Assembly (NCBI RefSeq): GCF_024519455.1
Contig: NZ_JALJRY010000003.1
Span: forward strand, 124,001-188,000
Length of the DNA stretch: 64,000 nucleotides
Direction: 5' to 3'
DNA from: Streptomyces sp. STR69
GTDB taxonomy: Bacteria > Actinomycetota > Actinomycetes > Streptomycetales > Streptomycetaceae
Below the pieces are notes generated by a model, which did no database searches, was not told the origin of the DNA, and saw nothing but the letters and a program-made list of their open reading frames with translations. A program made the translations under genes and the position numbers. Each line of letters begins with the position of its first letter. Position 1 is the stretch's first letter. This document shows positions 17,284 to 25,289 of the stretch, one piece after another.

Positions 17284-18438
17284 ATGATCCGGTTCGAGCA
17301 GGTCAGCAAGCGGTATCCGGACGGTACGACGGCCGTGGACGGGCTGTCCTTCGAGGTGTCCGAGGGTGAACTCGTCACGCTCGTGGGCCCGTCCGGCTGC
17401 GGCAAGACGACGACCATGATGATGGTCAACCGGCTCATCGAGCCCACCTCCGGCCGGATCCTCGTGAACGGCGAGGACATCGCCTCCGTCGACCCGGTGC
17501 AGTTGCGCCGCCGTATCGGATACGTCATCCAGCAGGTGGGCCTCTTCCCGCACCGCACGGTCCTCGACAACACGGCGACCGTGCCGTCCCTGGTCGGCTG
17601 GAAGCGGGCGAAGGCGCGGGCCCGAGCCGCCGAACTGCTCGATCTGGTGGGCCTGGACCCGAAGACATACGGGCCGCGCTATCCCGAGCAGTTGTCGGGC
17701 GGTCAGCGACAGCGGGTCGGGGTGGCGCGGGCGCTGGCCGCCGATCCCCCGGTGCTGCTGATGGACGAGCCGTTCGGTGCCGTCGACCCCGTGGTGCGGG
17801 AGCAGTTGCAGGACGAGTTCCTGCGGATGCAGGCCGCCGTGCGCAAGACGGTGCTGCTGGTCACGCACGACATCGAGGAGGCGGTACGGCTCGGTGACCG
17901 TATCGCCGTGTACGGGCAGGGGCGGATCGAGCAGTACGACACCCCGGGCGCGGTGCTCGGCAAGCCGGCGACGCCGTATGTCGCGGAGTTCGTGGGTGCG
18001 GACCGGGGTCTGAAGCGGCTGTCGGTCACCGAGATCGAGCCCGACGACCTGGAGCAGCCGCCGGTCGCCCGGGTCGACGAACCGGCGCGGCGGGCGGCCG
18101 AGCGGCTGCGGGTCGAGGGCGCGCGGTGGGCCGTGGTCCTCGACGAGCAGGGTGAACTGCAGGGGTGGGTCAAGGCCGACGAACTCACGGCCGGCGGCAC
18201 GGTCGGCGAACTCGCGCACCGGATGAACGCGTGGGTGCCGGTGGGCGCCCCGCTGAAGCAGGCGTTCGGTGTGATGCTCCAGCACGACGCCGGGTGGGTC
18301 GCCGTGCTGGACGGTGCGCGCTTCCTCGGTGTGCTCACTCCGGCGAAGCTGCACGAGGCGCTGCGGCGGTCCGTGGACGCGGACGCGCTCGGAGTGCCGC
18401 GCGGGCAGGTGGACTTCGACTCGGTGGCGGACGCCTGA
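17284..18438 (+). CDS. Glycine betaine/choline-type ABC transporter ATPase
   Basis: A 384-residue ATPase of the OpuCA/ProV class for quaternary ammonium osmolytes. Walker A GPSGCGKT (about residues 36-43), signature LSGGQRQR (about 137) and Walker B VLLMDEPFGAVDP are intact, and the Q-loop sits in YVIQQVGLFPHRTV. The C-terminal 120 residues resemble two weakly conserved CBS domains, which sense ionic strength in OpuA-type importers. Its cognate permeases and binding protein are encoded on the opposite strand at 19.1-21.4 kb. Confidence 0.88.
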   Translation: MIRFEQVSKRYPDGTTAVDGLSFEVSEGELVTLVGPSGCGKTTTMMMVNRLIEPTSGRILVNGEDIASVDPVQLRRRIGYVIQQVGLFPHRTVLDNTATVPSLVGWKRAKARARAAELLDLVGLDPKTYGPRYPEQLSGGQRQRVGVARALAADPPVLLMDEPFGAVDPVVREQLQDEFLRMQAAVRKTVLLVTHDIEEAVRLGDRIAVYGQGRIEQYDTPGAVLGKPATPYVAEFVGADRGLKRLSVTEIEPDDLEQPPVARVDEPARRAAERLRVEGARWAVVLDEQGELQGWVKADELTAGGTVGELAHRMNAWVPVGAPLKQAFGVMLQHDAGWVAVLDGARFLGVLTPAKLHEALRRSVDADALGVPRGQVDFDSVADA

Positions 18439-18445
18439 GGGTCGC

Positions 18446-18487
18446 CTCGCGGGTCAGGAGTAGGTGCTCGCGGGTCAGGAATAGGTG
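18446..18487. repeat. 21-bp tandem duplication across a stop codon
   Basis: CTCGCGGGTCAGGAGTAGGTG (18446-18466) is followed directly by the same 21 bases with one change (18467-18487). On the minus strand each unit holds TAYTCCTGA, so the last codons (Tyr-Ser-stop) of the hypothetical gene at 18475 are duplicated in frame. Confidence 0.85.
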
Positions 18488-19053
18488 ATGGGGCAGCCCT
18501 GTCGCAGTGAGTGCTGGGCGGCACGCAGGTACAGGGCCACGTAGAAGGACGTGTCCAGGTCCTCGCTCCAGCGGCCGGGGCGGGTAGCGGCCAGTTCCTC
18601 CGCCTCGCCCTCCAGGAACCAGAAGGTGAGCGCGAGGTTCTCGGTCGCCTCCGGTATCTCGGCGGGCAGTTCCAGGTCCGCCGCCAGTCGTTCGGCGAGG
18701 GCGAGCACCTGGGGCGCTCCCGCGATCACCGTCTCGTCCGTGTACGCGGAGCCGATCGGCAGCCGTATCTCCGCGTCCAGCGAGACCGGCACCAGCACCG
18801 ACCAGTCGCCGATCAACTCACGCTCCTCAGGCGTCAGTCGAGCACGGCAGAGCGCGTCGAAACCCTTCATGGACGGGCTCAGTTTCTCCTCGAAGCCCAG
18901 GGCCGCGTCCCGCTCCGGCGCGGGTACGTACGGCGGCAGCCCGCGCCGGGCCAACTCCGCGTCGAGCCCCTTGGCGATCGCACCCATCCCCCCTTCCCCC
19001 GTGTCCTCACGCAGCCACTCCCCGACACCGACATCGATCAGATAGACACCCAT
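18475..19053 (-). CDS. Hypothetical protein in the OpuC-like operon
   Basis: A 192-residue soluble protein from ATG 19053; a TTG at 19068 is an alternative. I do not recognise a domain. It is acidic, rich in Leu/Glu/Ala, with LTPEERELIGDWS and ALTFWFLEGEAEEL segments and no membrane span or signal peptide. It follows the osmolyte-binding protein gene by 40 bp on the same strand, so it is probably co-transcribed. Its stop region is duplicated in a 21-bp tandem repeat. Confidence 0.7.
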   Translation of the reverse strand: MGVYLIDVGVGEWLREDTGEGGMGAIAKGLDAELARRGLPPYVPAPERDAALGFEEKLSPSMKGFDALCRARLTPEERELIGDWSVLVPVSLDAEIRLPIGSAYTDETVIAGAPQVLALAERLAADLELPAEIPEATENLALTFWFLEGEAEELAATRPGRWSEDLDTSFYVALYLRAAQHSLRQGCPITYS

Positions 19054-19093
19054 GCCCGAACGGTACAAGCCACCACTGACAATCCCCCGAACC

Positions 19094-20032
19094 TCAGCTC
19101 AACAGGCCCTTCTCCTTCAGATACACCCGCGCCACGTCCTGCGCCAACCGCCGCCAGCTGTCGACCTGTTGATTCATCGATGCCAGGTCGGCCGTAGTGA
19201 GGACGCCGTTGAGTTTCCCCAGCGCCTTGGTCACGCCGGGGCTCCCCGCACGGGAGCGGTTGACGACCGGGACGACGTAGTCGGCGTTCTGCAGGTGCTT
19301 GTCGTCGGTGAGGAGGACGAGGCCGAAGTCGTCGAGGGTGGCGTCGGTGGTCGTGGTCAGCACCAGCTGGTCCTGGCCGCTCTGCACCGCGCTCTTGGCC
19401 TGGGTCGTGCCGACGCCCTTCGGGTCGACGGCGGTGATGTCGATGCCGTAGGTCTTCTTCAACCCCGGTTCGCAGTACGGCCGTTGGACGCACTCGTCGC
19501 CCGCCGCGAGCCGCACCTTCAGTCCCGAGGAGCCGAGGTCGCTGAGGGTCTTGAGGTGGTGCTCCCGGGCGTAGGAGCGGGCGACCGCGAAGGCGTTCTG
19601 GTCGACGGCCTTGCCTGGGCCAAGGACGGTCAGGCCGCGTGGGGTGGCGAGTTGGCGCAGCGGCTTCATGGTGGTGGCGAGGTCGGGTGAGCCGACGGCA
19701 GGTGCGTCGGGGCCGTTGGTCTTGGCGTTGAGCCAGTCGGCGAAGGTGGCCGCGTACTCGGGTACGACGTCGATCTGCCCCGATTCCAGGGCGGGTTCGT
19801 AGAGTTCGCGGTTGGCGACGGTAAGCAGCGACGTCCGGTAGCCGGCCCGCTTCAGCAGCAGCGCGTACATCTGGGCGAGCAGGTCGCTCTCGGTGAATCC
19901 GGCCGAGCCGATGGCGAGGTGGTGGCTGTCGCCGGGTGGCGCGGTGACGGCGCTCTTGTTCTCCAAGGAGGGTCCGGTCGAGCAGCCGGTGGCTGCCAGG
20001 AGCAGTACGGCCGCGACGATGTGCCGCCTCAT
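19094..20032 (-). CDS. Glycine betaine/choline-type substrate-binding lipoprotein
   Basis: A 312-residue OpuAC-family lipoprotein with a short signal and lipobox AATGC (Cys17). Family features are IGSAGFTESDLLAQMY, a conserved VPEYAATFADW (typically ELYTGT in relatives), and KTYGIDI. It delivers betaine, choline or carnitine to the adjacent permeases. ATG 20032 overlaps the permease stop as ATGA. Confidence 0.88.
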   Translation of the reverse strand: MRRHIVAAVLLLAATGCSTGPSLENKSAVTAPPGDSHHLAIGSAGFTESDLLAQMYALLLKRAGYRTSLLTVANRELYEPALESGQIDVVPEYAATFADWLNAKTNGPDAPAVGSPDLATTMKPLRQLATPRGLTVLGPGKAVDQNAFAVARSYAREHHLKTLSDLGSSGLKVRLAAGDECVQRPYCEPGLKKTYGIDITAVDPKGVGTTQAKSAVQSGQDQLVLTTTTDATLDDFGLVLLTDDKHLQNADYVVPVVNRSRAGSPGVTKALGKLNGVLTTADLASMNQQVDSWRRLAQDVARVYLKEKGLLS

Positions 20033-20700
20033 CGCGCTCCCCTCGCCCAGCGGGGCGACAGTCGCTCGGCGACCTCGAAGACGCCCTCGACGAGCAGCGC
20101 GAACACGGCGACGAGGACGGCTCCGGCGACCACCTGTGCCGTGTTGGCGAGATTGAAGCCGGCGGTGATGATGCGGCCGAGTCCGCCGCCGCCCGCCAGT
20201 GCGGCGATCGTGGCGGTCGCGACGAGTTGGACGGCCGCGATCCGTACGCCGTTCATCAACAGCGGGAGCGAGAGCGGCAGTTCGACGCGGAACAGCATCT
20301 GACGGCCTGTCATCCCCATCCCGCGCGCGGCCCGCACCACATCGCGGTCGACCTCGCGCATGCCGACGTACGCGTTGGTGAGCAGGGGTGGTACGGCGAA
20401 CAGGACGAGGGCGACGACCGTGGGTCCCTCGCCCCACTTGCCGATCGGGGTGAGGAGCAGCAGTACCAGTACCGCGAAGGTGGGCACCGCGCGGCCGATG
20501 TTGGAGATGTTGACGGCGAGCGCGCCGCCCTTGCCGAGGTGGCCGAGGACGAGGGCGACCGGGAGCGCGATCAGGCAGCTGATGACCAGGCAGACGACGG
20601 TGAGGACGAGGTGCTGGGCGAGTCGGTGCCAGATGCCGTCGTCGCCCGACCAGTGTGCGGAGTCGGTGAGCCAGTGCCAGGCGTCGGTGAGGGTGTTCAT
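20029..20700 (-). CDS. Osmolyte ABC transporter permease 2
   Basis: A 223-residue BPD_transp_1 permease with about five or six membrane spans. The ATPase-coupling (EAA) loop is DVVRAARGMGMTGRQMLFRVELPLSLP, here noted by its core ARGMGMTG and VELPLSLP. It forms the channel with the next permease; ATGA overlaps occur at both ends, so the three genes are translationally coupled. Confidence 0.88.
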   Translation of the reverse strand: MNTLTDAWHWLTDSAHWSGDDGIWHRLAQHLVLTVVCLVISCLIALPVALVLGHLGKGGALAVNISNIGRAVPTFAVLVLLLLTPIGKWGEGPTVVALVLFAVPPLLTNAYVGMREVDRDVVRAARGMGMTGRQMLFRVELPLSLPLLMNGVRIAAVQLVATATIAALAGGGGLGRIITAGFNLANTAQVVAGAVLVAVFALLVEGVFEVAERLSPRWARGAR

Positions 20701-21377
20701 CCGCGCACCGCCCTCGTCCAGGGGGTGATCAGCCGTTGCACGAAGAGGAGCAGCAGGTCGGCGACGATCGCGATCACCACGCACAGCACGGACGCGGTGA
20801 GCACCTGTGCCTTGAAGTAGGTGTTCATGCCCGCGTAGATGAGGTTGCCGAGTCCTCCGAAGCCGACGATCGCGCCGACCGTCACCAGCGAGACCGCCGA
20901 GACGGTGGCGATGCGCAGACCGGCCATCGCGGCGGGCAGCGCGAGCGGCAGTTCCACGGTGAGGAGGAGGCGGATCGGGCCGTAGCCCATGCCGCGTGCG
21001 GCCTGTCGGGTCTCTTCGGGTACGGCGCGCAGGCCCGCGAGGATGTTGCGGACGAGCAGGGTGAGGGAGTAGAGGACCAGTCCGGCTACGACGAGGGTGG
21101 CCGAGAGGCCGTAGACGGGTAGCAGGAGCGAGAACATCGCCAGGGACGGGATCGTGTAGAGGACCGTCGTGACGGCGAGTACCGGTCCCGCGGCCCAGCC
21201 CCAGCGGCGGGCCACGACCGCGAGGGGCAGTGCGACGGCCAGGCCGATGAGCACCGAAATCGCGGTCAGCTGGAGGTGCTGGCCGACCGCGTCGAGGAGG
21301 ATGTGGCGGCGGGTGCTCAGATACTCGCCGCAGATCCACTCGTTGCGGGCGAGGCAGTCGTCCGGGGGCGCGGTCAC
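20697..21377 (-). CDS. Osmolyte ABC transporter permease 1
   Basis: A 226-residue permease, paralogous to its neighbour, with the coupling loop ARGMGYGPIRLLLTVELPLA. GTG 21377 is chosen because it gives a typical short N-terminus (VTAPPDDCLARNEW) before the first span; no strong Shine-Dalgarno is visible, so the start is uncertain. It begins the minus-strand osmolyte operon. Confidence 0.85.
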   Translation of the reverse strand: MTAPPDDCLARNEWICGEYLSTRRHILLDAVGQHLQLTAISVLIGLAVALPLAVVARRWGWAAGPVLAVTTVLYTIPSLAMFSLLLPVYGLSATLVVAGLVLYSLTLLVRNILAGLRAVPEETRQAARGMGYGPIRLLLTVELPLALPAAMAGLRIATVSAVSLVTVGAIVGFGGLGNLIYAGMNTYFKAQVLTASVLCVVIAIVADLLLLFVQRLITPWTRAVRG

Positions 21378-21421
21378 AGGTCCATTGCATCGGGTGGGCG
21401 GTGGGGCGGCTCGTTCTGGTG

Positions 21422-21462
21422 ACCCGTACGGGGTGTCGCTGAGTACACCCCTCGATACGGGT
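21422..21462. promoter_or_regulatory. Bipartite inverted repeat between divergent transporters
   Basis: ACCCGTA-C-GGGGTGT, an 8-nt centre, then ACACCCC-TCGA-TACGGGT form two nested 7-bp arm pairs. The element lies between the osmolyte permease start (21377, minus) and the ABC exporter start (21544, plus). This position suits an operator or a 5'-leader hairpin. Confidence 0.55.
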
Positions 21463-21543
21463 TCTGCGCCCAATGTGCGCCGCCCGCCCGCTCCGTAGCG
21501 TCGTGGACGAGGCACAGGGCGTGCCGCACGGAGGGTGATGGCG

Positions 21544-22326
21544 ATGTTTCGCACCGCACGACGCACGCACGACAAGGGACCCGCCGCCGAGGCGCTGCGG
21601 CTGGTCAAGGTCACCAGGACCTACGGCCATGACGACAGCGCCGTGACCGCGCTGGACGGGGTCACCCTGAGCCTGGAGCGCGGCACCTTCACGGCGGTGA
21701 TGGGGCCTTCGGGGTCCGGCAAGTCGACGCTGTTGCAGTGCGCGGCGGGGCTCGACCGGCCGGACAGCGGGATCGTGATGGTCGACGGCGCGGAGCTGAC
21801 GGGCGGGAGCGAAGCCGAGCTGACGCGGTTCCGGCGCGGGCGGATCGGGTTCGTGTTCCAGCAGTACAACCTCCTCGACACGCTCACCGTGGCGCAGAAC
21901 ACCGTGCTGCCGCTGAAGCTGGCCGGCCGGCGCGTCGACCGTGAGCGGGCCCGGGAGGTGCTGACCGCGGTCGGTCTCGGGGACCGGCTCGGCCACCGTC
22001 CCGACCAGCTCTCCGGCGGTCAGCGGCAGCGGGTCGCCATCGCCCGCGCGCTGGTCACCGAACCCCGGGTGATCTTCGCGGACGAGCCGACCGGCGCCCT
22101 GGACACGCGCAGCGCGCGGGACGTGCTGCTGCTGTTGCGGGAGGCGGTGCGGGTGCACGGGCGGACCGTGGTGATGGTGACGCACGACCCGGTCGCGGCC
22201 TCGTACGCCGACTCGGTGGTGTTCCTCGCGGACGGCAGGCTCGCCGGCCGGATGCACGCGCCGACCGTCGACGCGGTCGCCGAGCGGCTGGCGCACCTGG
22301 GCGACGACGTGACGGTGGGGGTGTGA
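21544..22326 (+). CDS. ABC exporter ATPase (MacB/LolD-type)
   Basis: A 260-residue ATPase with Walker A GPSGSGKST, Q-loop FVFQQYNLLDTLTV, signature LSGGQRQRVAIARAL and Walker B VIFADEPTGALD, the pattern of MacB/FtsE-type systems. ATG 21544 lies 8 nt after GGAGGG; GTG 21535 and ATG 21538 are in frame but too close to that site. It is coupled to the permease 3 bp downstream. The substrate (drug, peptide or envelope component) cannot be read from sequence. Confidence 0.88.
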   Translation: MFRTARRTHDKGPAAEALRLVKVTRTYGHDDSAVTALDGVTLSLERGTFTAVMGPSGSGKSTLLQCAAGLDRPDSGIVMVDGAELTGGSEAELTRFRRGRIGFVFQQYNLLDTLTVAQNTVLPLKLAGRRVDRERAREVLTAVGLGDRLGHRPDQLSGGQRQRVAIARALVTEPRVIFADEPTGALDTRSARDVLLLLREAVRVHGRTVVMVTHDPVAASYADSVVFLADGRLAGRMHAPTVDAVAERLAHLGDDVTVGV

Positions 22327-22329
22327 GCG

Positions 22330-23640
22330 ATGTTCGTACTGGCGATGCGTTCGATCCGGCAGCGGCCGGGGCGGTTCCTGGCGACACTGCTGGCCGCGTT
22401 CCTCGGCGCGGCGATCATCATGACGTTCAACTCGCTGCACGACACGGCGGCACAGCACGGCATCGACTCGGTCAGCTCCGAGACGCTGTCCACGTCGGCG
22501 AGTGTCGTCGGCGGCTACGGCACCCTGCTGGTGTTCTTCGCCGTCGCCTCGACGCTGACCGTCAACGTGCGCCAACGGTCGAGGGAGTTGGAGACACTGC
22601 GCTGCTCGGGGGCGACCCCGGCCCAGCTCAAACGGATGGTCGTGGGTGAGGCGGTGGCCGTCGCCCTGCTGGGCGCGCTCCTCGCCGTCGGTCCGGCGAT
22701 GCTCGGCGGACGGGCGCTGCTCGGGGTGTTCCAGAACAGCGGCCAGGTGGCACGGTCCGTGGACTACTCCTTCGGTCCCTACGCGCTGCAGTCGGGCCTC
22801 GGCATCACCCTGCTCGCCTCGGCGGGCGCGGCGTTCCTGGCCGTACGGCGGGCGACGCGCGGACGCCAACAGCCGGGCCGGGCGCGGACGTTCCTCGCGT
22901 ACGGCGCGCTGGTCGCGGGTGTGGTGTCGGTGTCGGCGACCTTCGCGTTCTCCGCGACGGACGCGGCGCTGATGGCGGCACCGGCCTACGGGGCGATCCT
23001 GCTCTCGGTGGGACTGGCACTGCTCGCCCCACGGCTGCTGAAGGGCCTGCTCGACCGGCTCCGACTGGCGGGCGCGAGCGGTTGGTTGGCCGTACGCAAT
23101 CTGCGGCAGCGGGCCGACCAACTCGCCGGGATCCTGATGTCGCTGATCCTTTTCACGGCGGTGTCCACTGCGACGCTGTACATGCAGGCGGTGGAGAGCG
23201 ACGCGGTGCAGACCTCGGGGCTGACAAAGTCGGTGGACGCGAAGAACCTGGAGACGCTCAACTTCACGGTCGTCGGCATCATCGTGGTCTTCGTCTGCGT
23301 GATGCTGGTCAACTCGCTGTACGCGGCGACGACTTACCGCGCCCGGGAGTTCGGCGGACAGCGGCTGGCGGGCGCGACCCCGGGGCAGGTGCTGCGTACG
23401 GTGGGCACAGAGACGGCGATCCTCACGGTCACCGGAGTGCTGTCCGGCACGGTGGCCGCGCTGGCCGGGATCATCCCGTTCACCATGGTCCGCACGGACT
23501 CGGTGCTGCCGCACCAGGGCCTCGGCATCTGGCTGACGGTCGTCGCGGTGGCGGCGACGGTGACACTGGGGACGAGCCTACTGACGGCACGGCGGGTGCT
23601 GCGCACCCCGGCGGTGGAATCGGTGGCGCTGGCCGCGTGA
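22330..23640 (+). CDS. FtsX-like ABC exporter permease
   Basis: A 436-residue membrane protein with two FtsX domains: spans near residues 15-35, 50-70, 105-125 and 145-160, then a second set in the C-terminal half. The segment LRCSGATPAQLKRMVVGEA resembles the ATPase-contact loop, repeated as QRLAGATPGQVLRTVGTE. It is much shorter than typical 800-residue actinobacterial homologues and lacks a large extracellular MacB domain. It works with the ATPase at 21544. Confidence 0.87.
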   Translation: MFVLAMRSIRQRPGRFLATLLAAFLGAAIIMTFNSLHDTAAQHGIDSVSSETLSTSASVVGGYGTLLVFFAVASTLTVNVRQRSRELETLRCSGATPAQLKRMVVGEAVAVALLGALLAVGPAMLGGRALLGVFQNSGQVARSVDYSFGPYALQSGLGITLLASAGAAFLAVRRATRGRQQPGRARTFLAYGALVAGVVSVSATFAFSATDAALMAAPAYGAILLSVGLALLAPRLLKGLLDRLRLAGASGWLAVRNLRQRADQLAGILMSLILFTAVSTATLYMQAVESDAVQTSGLTKSVDAKNLETLNFTVVGIIVVFVCVMLVNSLYAATTYRAREFGGQRLAGATPGQVLRTVGTETAILTVTGVLSGTVAALAGIIPFTMVRTDSVLPHQGLGIWLTVVAVAATVTLGTSLLTARRVLRTPAVESVALAA

Positions 23641-23657
23641 GTCCGGTCGGGGCAGTC

Positions 23658-23683
23658 GGGGCAGTCGCTACGGCAACTGCCCC
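23658..23683. terminator. Bidirectional terminator-like hairpin
   Basis: GGGGCAGT, a 10-nt loop, then ACTGCCCC, located between the convergent ABC permease and TetR genes. It is preceded by a short direct repeat of CGGGGCAGT. Confidence 0.6.
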
Positions 23684-23693
23684 TGCCGCACGT

Positions 23694-24266
23694 CTATTTC
23701 ACGCCCGCCGCGTCCAGCAGGATCGTCACGGTCTGTGTTGTCAGCCCGTCGTCCAGTGTCTCGACCTTGGCTCCGGCACGGGCACTCGCGCCGTCGAAGA
23801 TCAGCATCAACTGGCGTGCCAGCAGGGCGGGATCAGGTGCGCCGCCCTGCTCGGCCTGGGCAAGGAAGGCGTCCTGCAACGACTCTTTCGCGGCGCGGGC
23901 GACCACGCTCGCCGGATGCTCGGGGTCCTTCAGCTCGACCAGCGCGGCGAGAAAGGGGCAGCCCATGTACTCGGGCCGGGTCGACGCCTTCTCCGCCCGC
24001 TCGAAGACGTACAGGATCCGTTCGCGGGGCGTACCGGCGTCGTCCGGGCCCGGCATGAGCTGCGCCGCGTAGCCGGGGGCGCGGCGCTCCAGGCTCGCGG
24101 CCAGGACCTCGTCCTTGCTGTCGAAGAGCTGGTACATCGACCGTTTCGAGACTCCGGCGGACCGGCACAGCGCCTCGACGCCGATGGAGACGCCGTCGCG
24201 GTAGAAGAGCTCGGCCGCCGCGTCGAGCAGCCGGTCTCGGGGGGACGCCTTGTCTGTCGTGGCCAT
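23694..24266 (-). CDS. TetR-family repressor
   Basis: A 190-residue regulator. The N-terminal helix-turn-helix is at about residues 28-50 (VEALCRSAGVSKRSMYQLF). The C-terminal ligand domain contains PEYMGCPFLAAL, common in TetR_C of reductase-type regulators. The palindrome ACCGATCGGT 34 bp upstream of its ATG is the same core as the double site in front of the SDR gene at 26642-27346, so autoregulation plus control of that gene is a reasonable inference. Confidence 0.88.
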   Translation of the reverse strand: MATTDKASPRDRLLDAAAELFYRDGVSIGVEALCRSAGVSKRSMYQLFDSKDEVLAASLERRAPGYAAQLMPGPDDAGTPRERILYVFERAEKASTRPEYMGCPFLAALVELKDPEHPASVVARAAKESLQDAFLAQAEQGGAPDPALLARQLMLIFDGASARAGAKVETLDDGLTTQTVTILLDAAGVK

Positions 24267-24298
24267 ACTGCGAGGTTACCGCGCCGGAGGCCGAGAGG

Positions 24299-24312
24299 AA
24301 ACCGATCGGTGT
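24299..24312. promoter_or_regulatory. TetR operator candidate (autoregulatory)
   Basis: AACCGATCGGTGT carries the perfect core ACCGATCGGT (24301-24310), upstream of the tetR ATG at 24266. It matches the AAACCGATCGGTTT sites at 27400 and 27432. Confidence 0.65.
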
Positions 24313-24431
24313 ACAGGCTTGCGCGGCGGCCCGGTCGAGGGTGACAGTGGAGGTGAACAAGCGCTTAGATATGTAGCTGGACGTCGATGCACCGCCCTCG
24401 ATGCTCCGCCCTCGATCCGCCGGAGGCCCCG

Positions 24432-25289
24432 TTGTTCCGTTCCGTCGACGAAGTCGCCGCGCGCCTCGCCGAGACCGGCTATCTGGCCTCGCCCGCCGTC
24501 GCCACGACCGTGTTCCTCGCCGACCGCCTGGGCAAGCCGCTCCTCGTCGAGGGCCCGGCCGGCGTCGGCAAGACGGAGCTGGCCAAGGCCGTCGCCGAGG
24601 TCGCCGGGGCCCAGCTGGTCCGGCTCCAGTGCTACGAGGGCGTCGACGAGTCCCGGGCGCTGTACGAGTGGAACCACGCCAAGCAGTTGCTGCGCATCAG
24701 CGCGGGCCGCGACGAGAGCTGGGACGAGACCCGCACCGACATCTTCAGCGAGGAGTTCCTGCTCCCCCGCCCGCTGCTCACGGCGATCCGCGGCGACGAC
24801 CCGAAGGTCCTGCTGATCGACGAGACCGACAAGGCGGACGTCGAGGTCGAGGGCCTGCTGCTGGAGGTGCTCAGCGACTTCCAGGTCACCGTCCCGGAGT
24901 TGGGCACGATCACCGCGACCCGCCGCCCCTTCGTGGTCCTCACCTCGAACGCGAGCCGTGAACTCTCCGAGGCCCTGCGCCGCCGCTGCCTGTTCCTCCA
25001 TATCGGCTTCCCCGACGAGGAGTTGGAGCGTCGGATCGTACGGCTGAAGGTGCCCGGGCTCGGCGAGACGCTGGCCGAGTCGGTGGTCCGGGTGGTCGGG
25101 GCGCTGCGGGAGATGGAGCTGCGGAAGGTGCCGTCGGTGGCGGAGACCATCGACTGGGCCCGCACCCTCCTGGCCCTCGGCGCCGACACGCTCGACGAGA
25201 CGGTCGTCCGGGACACCCTCGGCGTGCTCCTCAAGCACCAGGACGACATCCTCAGGGCGGCGGCGAAGCTCGACCTGGACGCGGTGTGA
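24432..25289 (+). CDS. MoxR-type AAA+ ATPase
   Basis: A 285-residue AAA+ ATPase of the MoxR class from TTG 24432, which has GGAGG 5 nt upstream; ATG 24387 would add 15 residues of low-similarity sequence. Walker A GPAGVGKT (about residue 41), Walker B VLLIDETDKAD and sensor LTSNASRELS are visible. MoxR proteins act with a von Willebrand factor A partner as chaperones or metal-insertion factors, and such a partner follows with a GTGA overlap. Confidence 0.88.
   Translation: MFRSVDEVAARLAETGYLASPAVATTVFLADRLGKPLLVEGPAGVGKTELAKAVAEVAGAQLVRLQCYEGVDESRALYEWNHAKQLLRISAGRDESWDETRTDIFSEEFLLPRPLLTAIRGDDPKVLLIDETDKADVEVEGLLLEVLSDFQVTVPELGTITATRRPFVVLTSNASRELSEALRRRCLFLHIGFPDEELERRIVRLKVPGLGETLAESVVRVVGALREMELRKVPSVAETIDWARTLLALGADTLDETVVRDTLGVLLKHQDDILRAAAKLDLDAV

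Noticed and set aside
20029..23514. 1161-codon continuous minus-strand frame
   Set aside because: Only its C-terminal 223 codons (from ATG 20700) encode a real permease. The rest is antisense to the ABC exporter genes and out of frame with the upstream permease.
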